Shown here: positions 12,401-22,360 of the stretch, piece after piece
How the letters are laid out: each line of letters begins with the position of its first letter
Numbering within the stretch: position 1 is the first letter of the stretch
DNA from: Cristatella mucedo
Lineage: Eukaryota; Bryozoa; Phylactolaemata; Cristatellidae
Direction: 5' to 3'
Length of the DNA stretch: 64,000 nucleotides
Assembly (NCBI GenBank): GCA_009760855.2
Contig: WPIO01000006.1
Location: 5,080,501 to 5,144,500, forward strand
The notes under the pieces: generated by a model
Seen by the model: the letters and a program-made list of their open reading frames with translations, nothing else
Databases searched by the model: none
Told to the model about the DNA's origin: nothing
Translations under genes and position numbers: made by a program

Positions 12401-15400
12401 CAACACTTAATAAAGCCCCCCCAAGAGAACTCAATCTCATTCTAGGCCCTTTACAGTTGCTGCATAGGGAACATGATCAGACAGTTAGATGGAGCATGTT
12501 CGATAAACAACAAGAACGTGTTTAGGCGTGACACGCACAAGGTCAGCATAAAAGTGTTGTTAGTGGTAGCATGCAGTGTCAGCACGTATAAGGACATAAA
12601 GGACCAATCACAGGGACCAAAAAATGCTGTGATAAATAGGTTAATTTTTAATTTCTTTATAAATGTGGTCAAGACAGGGAATGTCCAAATGAAAGTCAAG
12701 AGTAAGCTCCAGGGCTTTGGGAATACACGAACTGAAGGCACGGTATCGAAAGGTTTGAGGTTTTTACGACGTATAGGTAAACAGTTAGATACGGAAAAGC
12801 AGATGCTGCAATGCTGAGCCTGATGGGGCGTTAGATCTATTAGATTGGCTGTAGCCTAAGAATGAAGGTATCTAGAAGTGAGCTACTTGAATCTACCCCG
12901 AAGTCAATGCGTTGCTTGAATGGTGCCAGTGCAGGTCGGCGAGATGTGTTGTAGTGTTACTCAATAGAAAAAGGCAGAAGTGACTGAGGAGCTGATATGG
13001 TCATGCATTGAAAGATAAAATTTTAGACAGACAGTAGACTCCGTGCAGATGCTATGGGAAAGTTGTTGGCCTAGACCGTCTTTAGAATAATAATCTTTAA
13101 TATCTAAGTGACGGTATACTTGAACATAGCTATGAAATTGGTCTTACAGCAATTCAATTTCAAAAATTTTGAGGTAAACCAAGTGCTGATCTCAGAAGAA
13201 TACAAAATTCAAGATTTGAGAGAGAGAGTTGGAGATGAATGAAGGTAGTCACGATGAAGACGTAAGGGCTGCCTTAAATGCTGACAGAAAATTAGAGCCA
13301 TGAACAATGGTTGAAGAACCAGCAAAGTTGTTATCATGGGAATGGAATACCCAATCATACCTATCATTATGATGAAGTTAGAAAACGATCTTGTATATCG
13401 CGATAACAATCTTCAGACAAGGTGCTGATCTGGTAGTGGTCTAGATGGTTGGTGGTCAACATTAGTATTTTTGAGTTGTGCATCTGCATGTCCACTTTCT
13501 TTTAAAACAAACTAGACCTGGCCCTAGCAAAGATAGATTTGTATGGCCGAAAAAGTCCAGGCACACCATCCAATAAATAGTCAGTACTGATTTTGCATAT
13601 GGTTTTCATGCTTGCTCATACTTCTCCAACGTAGTTTAACGTTGGCAATAAATCGTATATAATCTCGGTAAGTGTCTTCATTGTGCCTAGTTGGCTAGAG
13701 CTCCCAGTCAGAACATCGGCAGAGATCGTCTTTCAGTAAGGTGAGCTTTGATACTACACCAGGTAAGGCGGTTTCTTATCTCGGTCAGGGTCCCAAGGTC
13801 GTGGGTTTGAATCGGCGATCCTTTATTGCTGCTGCGAGCTGTGGTGATAGCTGTTAACGCTCTTCTATTGCTATATAAATGAGGCTGTTAAATCAGTTAG
13901 CATTATTTCAGCATTCCACCAGTGAGGGCAGCACGAACCGAACTGAAACAGTATGGAAGATGATTTTGTATCTGAAAGAATAATCAAGAGTCTAAGACTT
14001 TTGTCATTTAGAAACCGGAGGAGGACACGTGCCACTGAGTACATAAGATCCATATGGGGTCCAATTTACAGAATTTAGTGATAATGAATGTTGACAGCAG
14101 ACAACTTTGGTTGAATATACCGACGAGAGAATGACCTTGGTTTCGAGAAAGCCCGTCCACGAGCCAAAAGGTGCAAGTCAATGTACAATTTTTGGCACGT
14201 GGGGTGTTTGCTGGGTTTTCAACATGAATATCTAAATCAATCAGTAGGAGAAAGGGGAGAATTGCGGAACAAAGAATTGACATAGGATTGGAATAAACGC
14301 CAGCAATGGCAAGTCTAGTTACCTGGAGCAGTATATTGAGCAACAACCCAGTGAGTGGGGATATGCAGCTACCAATTTTGTTTTGACTGTTGGGTTAGAT
14401 ACAAGCATGATACTCGCAGGTTACCCATACACTATTAAGAAAGTCTACCATTTGATCGTGTCTACAATGTCTGTGCAATGTTCCCAGCTAGGATGTCACC
14501 CCTGGTAAACCGTGCAGGACCGACACGCCAGCTTCCACGGCAACAGCTGACACTCATAATGAGTATCCGCAAGACCAGGAAATAGCTGCCATCACCAACA
14601 CACCTCACCCCTTTTAAGCAAACAGCAAGGAAGGCAGATATCCTTTTGCATCATAGACTAAAGTGAACCGGTTTTGGCTGCACAGGAATTGACAGTAAAA
14701 CAAAGCACAATCCAAAGAAATCTACTGCAGTGCAGTAGAAAGGAGAAAGGAAGTCTTTCGTTAGATGGATGATTGCAGACGACACTTGAGCAAGCTGTAA
14801 GTTTTACCTAACTGGGACAAAGGTTTCAACTTCAGATTAAGAAGAAATTTTGCAGATCCGCAATCAAAGATTCAAAGTCTTCTTGAGCAATCAGTTACAT
14901 GCCTTGGGCAGGCAGTCACTGTAGGATTCCTTCACGGTCGACCCAGTAGCTGGTCATCATTATAAAGAGAACATAAGGTTGTTCAAATCAAAAATTCATA
15001 TTCTTCTCAAAGATGGAAGCCTCAGATAAAGTTCTATTTGAAAAAGTTCCTTGGTTGTATCAAATTCTGATATAGAGCAACCAAAGTACAGAGTGAGCTA
15101 TTGGCTTACTTTCTAATTAGCCAGGAAATGAAACAGAATGAGATGGGGCAAGCAATTTCAGTTTGGTTTAAGAAATAGAACCAAATCACCAAACAACTGA
15201 TGACACGATGATGTCAAAAGCATTTGCACAAACATACCTCATTAAACTTCAGACAGCAGCGGCAAAGGTGCACCAAGAATTGGTGCATGCACTGGGGATG
15301 GGAACATGCCAACCTTAGTGGCACACACTGATACAAAGACTTAGGTTCCATCATCTTACTGGCACGTAAGGCTCGAGAGAAGTTTGTGCCATGGAATACG

Positions 15401-18283
15401 GCACTTGCTGCGAATGATGTCAATTATAACTAACTTGATAGAGACAGCAAAATAGCACCTGCCTAAGAACAAGAAATCTGGCCAGAACAAGCATGTCCTT
15501 AAAGCAAACTGTACTCTCTGCCACCGAGCATGAGCAAAATTTTTGCTACATTAAGCATGGGCAACCACTTTAGTAGCAAGACATATGGCTACCACTATAA
15601 AAGTTTTACATATCACCTCGTGGTGCTGCTTTACGATTTCAATAAGGTTGGCTGTAAACTGCTGCTTTCGAGACGCCCTCAACGTGATCAACTGCTTTCC
15701 AGCAGCAGCATCAAAGTTAGGTTCGATCGTCATGTCGCTTGCATGTCGACCATACGCAGCAGGAAGCTTCTCAAATCGGACATTGTAAGCAGAAGGAAAC
15801 ACGGTCACAATCTGACCAAGCGTTTCCCTTGAAAAGGTTCTGCAAAGAGCGCATCCTGTGAGCTATAAGAAGACCACAAAATGCAGCATAGATGTGGACT
15901 CTTCTGACGAAGCAAAAGCATTCTATGAAAAATAGACACTAAATTGGCATTATGATAAACGATTGAATGGCCAAAACAGCCATACAATGTTGCTTTTGTC
16001 AAGAAAATATTGGAATCGACAAAAATGCTCTCGTATGTCTAGTAAGTATTGCAGACGTTTCTTCAGAAATCCGACCAGTGAAAGTAAAAAAAGTTCAACA
16101 CATGAAGGAGGCATTTCATATCATCAACAGTCGGATCTCAGCTGTTCTACTATGTAACCCCACATCAACACAAACAGGGCAACTTAGAGAACGAGCATGA
16201 ACCTGGCACAATGAGTATTCAGCTTGGACGGTGTTCTGTTAGAAGGAGGTCTCCAACGGAATCTATCGGCATGCATATTATCATAAGAGGTACAGAGCAA
16301 AAATGCATTTGTATAAAAGACCTCATGAAAAACAATTAACTGCAGCCCTGGCTATAGGCACAGCGATTTAGCTGACTAAATCGAATAAAAATGTTACATT
16401 TAAATATCGAAGGCTTATGAAGCACCGACGAATTAACAACCGTTCCAACCAATAGTAAAGATTACTGCTAAGGGTAACATCACAGCGAAAAACCAGGGGA
16501 ACCTATATAGTAATCTTCTCTGTCTTACAGAGATCTTCGAGAGAAAGAGACCTCTGTGGCAGCAAAGCTATTAAAGAAAATAACGACCAAATATACTAAT
16601 TATGGGCGAACCCAGTGCTACATAGAAACTGAAAAGCTTAGTTCTCCCAATCACGCTATTAGAATATCTCTTGTAGCCTCAGAAGAGTATAGGTGGCAGG
16701 GAGACAGATCCCCTTTCAAAATAAACATCAGGATCACAATTGCAATGACTTTTCACTGGATGGGCAATTCAGCTACAGTCAAGTCAGGCGACTTTCACCT
16801 AGGCAGAATTAATAGAATTCGGGGTTGCTTAGATATAATTATATTAACAAAAAATAGCACACTTGATAAACCACCCTCAGAGAACTTAATCTCTTTCAAG
16901 GCCAGCGGGTCTCAATCCGTGGGCCGCGACACCTTTTAATGGTTGGGGTTGCCAAAACGTTAGGAACTGTAATGAACCTTCGCAGCATTAGGAAGGTTGA
17001 GAACCTCTGTTATTGGAACTTTAAAATTGCAATAAAGGAAACACGACCAAATGGGTAGTGGTAGTGGTCTCAATAAATAACAAGGACACCATGTTTAGGA
17101 GTGACATGCACTGGGTCAGCATTCAAGTGTGGTTAGTGGCAGCATGCACAGTGTCAGCACGCATAAGCACATATAAGGACACCATAGCCATGGTGGCCCA
17201 TGCCTTCTATATAGAAGGACCTGGAAACCTACTGTAACTCATCTATAGTCTTTCTCTGAGGTGCAATAAGACCCTTAGATCCCTTAGCAACGGCTTTCAC
17301 ACATTTGTGGCAAGTACACGAAATATGGATTGTTGATGGGTCCAAGAATAATTTCAAGCACTTAATGTAAGCAAATAAGCACAAATGGGTACCGGTCAAA
17401 CCAAAATAAACACTGTATATTAAAGAGCTATTTTAGATTGTCTTGGATTTTTAGATAATGTGATAAGATATTCTGTCATGGATTGCTCGAGGAATACCAA
17501 ATCATAGACAGACTTTAATCATCTGTTGACTACATCTGGTCTGGACTTCTTCCCTTTACTTTCGGATACTTTCAGTCGGTCCATAATAAGCTGCTGAGTA
17601 GGAGCGTGGAAGTCGTCTCTGCCACACTTGCTGAATGTTCCAATACCAACAGAGCAGCAGCCAATTTGGCACAGCATCGGCTGCAGCATGGCAATGCAGC
17701 AGCGGAATCATACGCCGAATCTGCTCAATGCCTGCCAGCACAAAACTGTCAGGTAAAACTGTCAGGTAGGCACTGGCGTTCTGTAGGTTCGGCGGATGAA
17801 ACATTTCGTAAAAATGTGGGTTACTTTTAACAGCGATAGGCTGCACAGCCGCATGGTTTCTTCATCAGTTGACAGACGTGTGTGCAATTTGCAATGGCTC
17901 AGAGACTACTCATACCTGTCATCTTCAAACAACTCTCGTGTGCCTGGTTATCTACTTGAAAGCAATGAGTGAAAATCGAGATAGCTGACAGCCTTCCCTG
18001 CATCAATGGTGGATTTTCCAACATCATTGTCTGCCTCAGAGCCACTACCTCCTGGGCGGTGGCAGCCATTCTGCAAGGCTACACTGCTGCGAATGTTGCC
18101 ATTGGCCATCAGAAGTTTACTGAGCACAATATCGACTGCTTTCACAAATAACAGGTCACAAACTGATAACAGCACTGCTAATACCTAATAATTATAGGAT
18201 GATGAACAACCGATGAAGCCGGCTTTGCCTATGGTTCTCCACCTGAGAGAGAGAGAGCGCGAGAGAGAGCGAGAGAGAGAGAG

Positions 18284-18326
<43 letters not shown>

Positions 18327-21300
18327 CAGACAGACAGATCAACCGACCGACCAACCAACCGACAGAAAAACAGACAGAGAAAAACAGATAGAGAAGACAG
18401 ACGGAGACATAGAGACATTGACCTTGACATAGACATAGACATTGACATAGAGACGAGTGAGAGAGAGAGACAGAGACCGAGAGACAAAGAAAGACGCAGA
18501 GAGAGTGAGAGAGAGAGAGAGAGAGAGAGGAACGCTGATTTTTAAATTCAATCGGCCACTTTTGGTTAACTTCGGTTTGTACCTAAGTAAGCTTCATGAG
18601 GAGTCGTACGGCTAAGCAAGCATGGTGTTGGTAAGCTTAAGAAAATAATAACCTTGAAGCCATTTGTTCCACGCCTTTCTTTAACTTTTCAAAGGTGCAC
18701 AGCTCCCGACGTCCTTTCATCTGAGTGACTAAAAATTCGCAGAAACCGAAAATCCTTTCCAGTTCCCGATATTTGGAGGGCAAAGCGAAACCGCTTTTTG
18801 CCAAGCTGGCGTGGACAGAAACAGGCTGACGGCGAGCTTGCTGCTGCTTGCACGGCTCTTCCAAGCATGCTTTTGCAGCAACGCTTCAACGAGAGGTGGA
18901 GAAAAAGCTGCTCGAGCATCCAGTACAACCCATGAGTCGAGGGTACCAGATTTTGCATATCAAAACAAGGTCACATCGTTAGGCTGAAATCTTACTTCGG
19001 GACGAGTGCAAAGCATCTATACAATCACAACCTCAGCGCCAACACTGCTGTGCTAACTTTTATATAATAACATAATGCAAATATTGCAACGATGCCCCGA
19101 ATTGAGCCGATTTAACGTCCTTAACCACCACCAACCTTTGTCTAACTGCGAGGCTTTATATTTTGCCCAATAAGCGATGCAGTTTAGACTGGTTGATTAT
19201 GTAGCCACCAAATAACTATGCAATAAATCATGCGCTGTCAGACAATGGCCAATTATAATTATAATTATAGCACATCTGATATAGTGACTCTGAGAAATCA
19301 ATTTCTTTCTATGGACTTTACGTTTGCTGCAAAGTAAGCATCCTCAAATAGTTAGTGGTAGCATGCTCAGTGACAACAAGAATAAAGTGGTTAGGGGTGA
19401 CTTGCACAGGTCAGCATGCAAATAAAGTTACAAGCACACAAATGTGGTTAGTGAAAGCTACCAGTGTCAACACGCATAGGCGCATAAAAGAAGGTTCACA
19501 TGAACCCACTAAATGCTATAACTAAATAGATGCATTTTAGCTTCTTTTTAAATGTGGTCAAATCAGAAATCCTGTGGTGCAAGTCGAAAGTGAGCTACAG
19601 GCTTTGGGAGCATGGCATTGCGTCCAGAAGATTCGATGTTCTTGCGAAGCATAGGTAAACTATTAGATTCCGTAAAGCTGGTGGCACGATGCTGAGCTTG
19701 GTGGAGGAGTAGAGCCACATGATAAAGAGACCTAAAAGGGAGTGACAGAACCTTGAAGTCAATGCATTCCTTGACTAGGAACCGATGCAGGTCGGTGAGA
19801 AAAGGTGTGATGGGGCGCCTGCAAGACTCACGTCAGACAAGACCAGTTGCAGAGCTTTGCTCCAGCTGTAATGCCTGAGTGCATAAGCCACTAGGCCACC
19901 AAGCAGTGGGTTGAAGTCACTACGGAATTTCACAAATACATGGATAAACTTAGATATGGCATCCCTGTCTAATGGAGCCCGAGTTTCAGCTTTATAAAGC
20001 TTAAAGTAGGCAGACTTGACTGTGGAGCTGATGTGGTCGTCTAACGATAGGTCACTTCGGCACTTGGCACCTAGATTTCCTGCCAGTTCAACAGGAGATA
20101 TGCTGGAAGAGCCGATTTTGAGCGTAATTCTTCCCTATTTTTGAATCACACATGGTTTGTTCATAACTGGTAAGTTGGTTTTATAATCAAACCGTTTACG
20201 AAACTATGATGCCATCCTTATGCCGATGTCATCAATACATGCAGCAAGGGAGGTAAGAGAATGAGGTGCTGGAGGGCTGAGAGAAACCAAACCAAAGCCA
20301 CAACTGATGTCACCTGCATACAAGTGAAAGCCCAGACTATGCCTAGCAATCACATCGCCAAGAGGGAGACTATAAACCGTGAAAAGAACCGGACCAAGCA
20401 CAGAGCCCTGAGCTACCCCATATTTCAGAGGTTCCTCGGATGATCTTTGTCCATTCACATCAATACTCTGGAGATTCCGACTGCTGCTCTAGGACCTGAA
20501 CCATTGCAGTCCGTTGCCATTGATGCCCAGACGATTAGAGACACTTTTGGTGATCAAGAAGTAACGAAGAAGGACTTTTGGTGATCTATAGTAATGCATG
20601 TAATGTATCTTCTTCGGTAACTCCTCAAAACCATAAAGACTATGTGGGTGTTACGCAAGAGTGTTTTGTACAGCTCACTCACAGCCTAAGCGGCTTTTGG
20701 TATGCATTCACTAAGCAACGGACTTCGTCACACGCACAAAAAGAAAGTGGGAAGCATAGCAGAGTGAGAAGATCAGTTGAGATAGTATGAAAAGCTGCCG
20801 AATAAGCGAGCAAAACACGAACCAGTCACGGGTAATCACCCACCGCTACTTTAAGCTAAGGACTAATGACAAACTCCATGCAGCTTCAAAAGCAAGTTTG
20901 TCATTTCAAAACCGATTGTGATTTTGCAAGAATCAACTACCAACATGCCGGCAGCTGAGACGGCTAAAACTAATAGCAGAGATGGTTACATACGAATTCC
21001 AAACACAAACATGATCCAAAATATATCATGAATTACCTTGAGGTCGAATTTGGCTGGCGCAAGCAATTCCGAGTCTTCAGTTGTAGCTTTGGGTTACTAT
21101 CCACGTGCCCCTCACCATGTGAGACAGATGTCGATGGCGGTACCGTCGTGAGAGTGCCACAAATATAACCGGTCTTACCATTAATCTGTTGCTTTAAACG
21201 AAAGACCTTTCAATACTACGAAATGCACATAAAGTGGCTGCAAATGGGAGCTGGTGCTGGTGATGGTCTTCTTACCTCTTTGGCTAATGCCCTCGATCGA

Positions 21301-21875
21301 GTTTGGATAGGAACAAGCACCTGGCTGATCGTTAAATCGGTTGCAATTGTTGATCGTTGAATTGTCGGCTGGGCACTTGAAGGCTCTAATTCTTGAGCTT
21401 TTGCAAGAGTCTTGAGAGCGTTCGGCTGACTTGACGGAACAGCTTTCCCTCCTTTTCGTGCGGATGTCCTTAGCCCGGTCTTTGATGATGGTGATGCAGC
21501 CTCTCCACGCCTCGCCGTCCTTCGACTGGCTGACTGGCCGAGAGCTGCTTCTTGGCCGGAGCAGGCATTGGCTGGGCTTGCAGTGAGCTTGCCGGAAAGT
21601 TCAACCGACCCAGCTACCTTAGCGATTGACGACGATTCGCACTTGTCCTATTTCCATTGAACAGTAAAACATATTTTGGGTCTCATTTGCAGATGGCGGC
21701 TACTGCATTAGAACAGCAGTGCATGCTTCCGTGCCAACAACCGGTAGCAGAGAATGACAAATTTGAGAATACAGGCACCTACCGCTTTCGTTGCATCATC
21801 TTCGCGGCACTTTTCCGGTCGACTAGTAATGTTCTTCTTCGCCGGGAAATACTCCGTCAAAGAGGACTGAGCCAT
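3239..21875 (-). CDS. CDT1: DNA replication licensing factor Cdt1, apparently intact left copy (11 coding exons)
   Basis: Cdt1 works with ORC and Cdc6 to load the MCM2-7 helicase at origins in G1. It is inhibited by geminin and destroyed in S phase through PCNA-CRL4-Cdt2. Joining 21783-21875, 21276-21647, 21037-21185, 18653-18805, 15617-15839, 10657-10845, 9561-9755, 6603-7115, 5436-5548, 5237-5292 and 3239-3408 gives 2,226 nt, 741 codons plus TGA, with matching phases at every junction. Residues 3-14 form a PIP degron. Residues about 205-393 match the central geminin-binding region (LGQIVTVFPSAY, DMTIEP, INRWHGSFALEHVPD). Residues 459-629 are an Ala-rich linker ending LKGVRASLLEK. Residues 630-741 match the MCM-binding winged helix (ERLPSIASTIRAAFVIEKK, KGVYVRID). 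Human CDT1 has 546 residues; the excess is mostly in the N-terminal region and exon 8. Introns are 87 bp to 4.8 kb and full of repeats. Untranslated regions are not defined. An extra optional exon cannot be excluded. Confidence 0.93.
3490..3610 (-). repeat. SINE-like element, left arm
   Basis: On the minus strand a tRNA-like head (CCAGTGGTTAATTTGGTAGC) is followed by GCGCcc..GAGAACTTAAT and an ATTT-rich tail. The tail matches the LINE 3' ends elsewhere in the window. The mirror copy is at 55,035-55,185. Confidence 0.5.
3610..3715. repeat. GA-rich microsatellite (intron 10, left)
   Basis: Imperfect GAGA/GACA runs. The matching CT-rich tract of the right arm is at 54,890-55,045. The open frames here are artefacts of the repeat. 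Confidence 0.85.
4258..4690 (-). mobile_element. LINE 3' end fragment, left arm
   Basis: The minus strand encodes the C-terminal tail of a non-LTR retrotransposon ORF2 (LTNLKSFGDHAFSSYAQKAWN, then INKKLKTHLLMAAFS). A 3' UTR follows, ending GAGAACTTAATCTC..GCGC.. and an ATT-rich tail. 5'-truncated. Mirror copy at 53,850-54,340, so the insertion preceded the duplication. Confidence 0.8.
5237..5292 (-). CDS. CDT1: Cdt1 left copy, exon 10 (56-nt exon)
   Basis: Encodes AAFVIEKKVVAAMGSRRAE, matching human SVFVSERKPALSMEV with the same spacing after exon 9. The acceptor is CAAATAG and the donor GAAG|GTGCAG. It contains six consecutive A bases (sense strand) that are five in the right copy. It is too short to be found by length alone; phase and family match define it. 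Confidence 0.88.
5436..5548 (-). CDS. CDT1: Cdt1 left copy, exon 9 (start of C-terminal domain)
   Basis: Encodes residues 630-666 plus two bases. VRLKEKQNAILAMVSRPEDE and ALLERLPSIASTIR align with human [20 protein letters not shown] and RLERLPELARVLR. The acceptor is CATTTAG and the donor GGGC|GTATCC. Confidence 0.93.
5940..6095 (-). repeat. tRNA-derived SINE, left arm
   Basis: On the minus strand a tRNA-like promoter: an A-box-like part upstream and the B-box-like GGTTCGAATTCTG, followed by a conserved body (CTGTTAAGGCTCTTCTGCTG..AAATGAGGCTGTTAAATCAG). Same family as 51,318-51,465 and 13,745-13,900. Confidence 0.6.
6430..6510. repeat. Short AT-rich tandem repeat after exon 8 (left)
   Basis: Imperfect repeats of a TTTACAATGTACC-like unit of about 12-16 bp. 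The right-arm equivalents are at 50,045-50,120, where the array differs in length, and a remnant at about 50,905-50,945. Confidence 0.65.
6603..7115 (-). CDS. CDT1: Cdt1 left copy, exon 8 (Ala-rich linker)
   Basis: Encodes residues 459-629. It is a 171-codon Ala-rich region with a run of eight alanines, ending NPLKGVRASLLEK. The end matches the conserved family segment ALKGVSQDLLERI just before the C-terminal domain. The acceptor is CAATGCAG and the donor AAG|GTTGGT. This exon explains part of the extra length relative to human CDT1. Confidence 0.9.
7116..9560 (-). other. Intron 7 of left Cdt1
   Basis: 2.4 kb. Aligns with 46,885-49,190 in the right arm. One segment (about 9,000-9,200) is open on the minus strand and has a GTGAGT-like site, but it shows no Cdt1 family similarity and is not needed for frame. 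No transposon recognised. Confidence 0.5.
9561..9755 (-). CDS. CDT1: Cdt1 left copy, exon 7
   Basis: Encodes residues 394-458, with the start VQLVLAKYKRVVNAALSEKQ and a short Gln run. It is probably helical and then disordered, linking the central domain to the Ala-rich region. The acceptor is TCTTTTCAG and the donor AAG|GTTAGT. The exon has the same 195-nt length in the right arm, where it carries a stop codon. Confidence 0.85.
10657..10845 (-). CDS. CDT1: Cdt1 left copy, exon 6 (end of central domain)
   Basis: Encodes residues 331-393. LPEGGQINRWHGSFALEHVP followed by DVPVAQLPWP matches the family segment [20 protein letters not shown]. The acceptor is TTAACAG and the donor GAAAAA|GTAAGT. 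It continues exon 5 directly in phase 0, so the reading frame seen at 15,214-15,423 is not required. Confidence 0.94.
11570..11735 (+). repeat. tRNA-derived SINE
   Basis: The head TGGCCCAGTGGTTAAGATGC fits a tRNA A box. A B-box-like GGTCGTGTGCTCC lies about 40 bases on. The sequence then runs into an ATTATT-rich tail. The head is related to that of the element at 55,035. Confidence 0.6.
12395..12960 (-). mobile_element. LINE 3' end fragment
   Basis: Minus strand: an ORF2 C-terminal remnant (LKINLFITAFFGPCDWSF) and a 3' UTR ending in the GAGAACTCAATCTC..CTTTA..TAAGTGTTGTATTATTAAT signature. 5'-truncated and degenerate. Left arm only. Confidence 0.7.
13745..13900 (+). repeat. tRNA-derived SINE, left arm only
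   Basis: GTGGGTTTGAATCGG resembles a B box. The body GATAGCTGTTAACGCTCTTC..AAATGAGGCTGTTAAATCAG is that of 5,940-6,095. The right arm has a different short insertion at the equivalent place (about 44,885-45,000). Confidence 0.55.
15617..15839 (-). CDS. CDT1: Cdt1 left copy, exon 5 (central domain)
   Basis: Encodes residues 256-330. The exon contains SRETLGQIVTVFPSAYNVRF, ASDMTIEPNF, ITLRASRKQQFTANLIEIVK and QHHE. These correspond in order to the human CDT1 segments VGQIKTVYPASYRFRQE, YQLTIEP, LTASRLLQRRQIFSQKLVE and HVKEHHK. The acceptor is CTTTGCAG and the donor GAG|GTGATA. This is the most strongly conserved exon. Confidence 0.95.
16845..17210 (-). mobile_element. LINE 3' end fragment, interrupted
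   Basis: TTGATAAACCACCCTCAGAG plus AACTTAATCTCTTTC is the LINE tail signature. It breaks off at about 16,900 and resumes at about 17,060 with the GTGACATGCACTGGGTCAGC part of the 3' UTR. Left arm only as far as I can align. Confidence 0.6.
18244..18535. repeat. (GA)n microsatellite with GACA-type imperfections
   Basis: Pure GA at 18,244-18,323, then GACA/GACC variants and GA again to 18,535, in intron 3 upstream of exon 5 side sequences (between exons 5 and 4). The long open frames here are repeat artefacts. Confidence 0.9.
18653..18805 (-). CDS. CDT1: Cdt1 left copy, exon 4 (start of central domain)
   Basis: Encodes residues 205-255, including LPSKYRELERIFGFCEF and TFEKLKKGVEQMAS. These match the first helices of the Cdt1 geminin-binding domain (family pattern LPxKY..L...F, TFxKVxxGVQDM). 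The acceptor TCCACGCCAG is chosen because it is the one that continues the phase from exon 3. The donor is CAAG|GTTATT. Confidence 0.9.
19255..20570 (-). mobile_element. Degenerate LINE, RT to 3' end, left arm
   Basis: Minus strand: reverse transcriptase motifs [20 protein letters not shown] and FHLYAGD (the catalytic YADD is YAGD), then a 3' UTR with the GAG..AATTTC tail and ATTATA repeat. A tRNA-like insert (TGGCCTAGTGGCTTATGCAC) sits at about 19,835-19,915. Mirror copy at 38,255-39,462. Confidence 0.8.
20575..20815 (-). mobile_element. LINE 3' UTR fragment (second family), left arm
   Basis: Contains the stretch AAAGCCGCTTAGGCTGTGAG and TTGTACAAAAC/GTTACGC..CACATAG seen in reverse complement. 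The same 3' end occurs at 38,040-38,255, at 63,790-64,000 and, degenerate, at 60,385-60,470. Confidence 0.75.
21037..21185 (-). CDS. CDT1: Cdt1 left copy, exon 3
   Basis: Encodes residues 156-204 and two bases of codon 205. It is an open frame with no recognised motif. It follows a pyrimidine-rich stretch ending GCAACAG and ends TCAAG|GTAATT. The right arm has an exon of the same 149-nt length, also open. Support comes from phase compatibility on both sides and conservation between arms, not from family similarity. Confidence 0.75.
21276..21647 (-). CDS. CDT1: Cdt1 left copy, exon 2 (basic, disordered N-terminal region)
   Basis: Encodes residues 32-155: 124 open codons rich in Ser, Ala, Lys and Arg, with basic clusters (SRRTARRGE, SARKGGKAV). 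The acceptor is AAATAG and the donor GAG|GTAAGA. An R-A-L tripeptide near the end (SRALAKE) fits the loose RxL cyclin-docking pattern, but this is weak evidence. The exon has the same length (372 nt) in the right arm. Confidence 0.85.
21783..21875 (-). CDS. CDT1: Cdt1 left copy, exon 1 (PIP degron)
   Basis: Encodes residues 1-31, beginning MAQSSLTEYFPAKK. This fits the PCNA-interacting degron pattern QxxLTxYF with a basic residue four places after the box (Lys14). Glu8 replaces the usual Asp. The start ATG at 21875 is chosen because the degron lies at the extreme N-terminus in this family. The donor is GTAGGT. The exon is phase 0. Confidence 0.9.
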
Positions 21876-21900
21876 GAATCCGACTTTGAAGCCGGTGATG

Positions 21901-21908
21901 TCACGTGA
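21901..21908. promoter_or_regulatory. TCACGTGA palindrome upstream of the left Cdt1 start
   Basis: A perfect 8-bp palindrome containing the E-box core CACGTG, 26-33 bases before the left Cdt1 ATG. The corresponding position in the right copy reads TTCACGGGAC, so the core is lost there. E-boxes bind bHLH factors such as Myc/Max; function here is inference only, since an 8-mer occurs by chance and may lie in the leader. Confidence 0.35.
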
Positions 21909-22010
21909 CAGCAGAACACTTCTAGCCTCCCAAGTGGAAGAGCGGTATACTGTATCTCACTTCCTCATTGTTATCTCACAATGCATACGCCAGAAAGTGC
22001 TCTTACATAC

Positions 22011-22085
22011 GCTCTCTCTCTCTCTATCTCTCTCTCTCTCTCTCTCTCAGTCTCTCTTTCTCGCTCCCTCTCTCTCTCTATCTCA
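22011..22085. repeat. (CT)n microsatellite
   Basis: Nearly pure CTCTCT run with a few interruptions, about 140 bp upstream of the left Cdt1 start. Confidence 0.9.
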
Positions 22086-22360
22086 AATATCCCAAACTGC
22101 AACTAAATTACATTACATCAAGATTGAATCTCTTTATAATATAATTCGCCAGCAATTATGTATGTAAGTTTCACCCGTTTGAATGTCTGCCACTTCCTTA
22201 TCCTATATCCTGACGTAGTCCCGATGTAGTAGCAAGCCTTAATTTTGTAGGACGGACCAAAATTGCGCGTCATATGAAGTGCAACTATTTATTGTGACAG
22301 ATATCGACAATTTCTAAGATTACCTTCACATGAATTTGCCGGCCAAAATGTAAGTAACTG

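Larger units (their letters stand above)
11108..13520. mobile_element. Left-arm-specific composite insertion in intron 5
   Basis: Flanks at about 11,100 and 13,525 are nearly adjacent in the right arm (about 45,330-45,400), so about 2.4 kb is extra here. Inside lie a transposon-like segment (11,165-11,545), a SINE (11,570-11,735) and a LINE 3' end (12,395-12,960). It is probably several nested insertions or a block lost from the right arm. Confidence 0.6.
21876..22360. other. Upstream region of left Cdt1, with (CT)n
   Basis: Holds the TCACGTGA palindrome and a CT microsatellite at 22,011-22,085. The right arm equivalent is 36,520-36,975, with a shorter GA-type run near 36,815-36,860. Promoter activity is expected here but no TATA box or E2F site could be assigned. 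Confidence 0.45.

Noticed and set aside
15214-15423. A 69-codon minus-strand frame between Cdt1 exons 5 and 6, with a GTATG-like donor
   Set aside because: Exons 5 and 6 join directly in phase and match the family without it. The right-arm equivalent has decayed more than the true exons. It is probably intron.
18213-18545. Open frames of 100-110 codons on both strands
   Set aside because: They lie in a GA/GACA microsatellite; the reading frames (RERERE, SLSLSL) are a direct result of the repeat.
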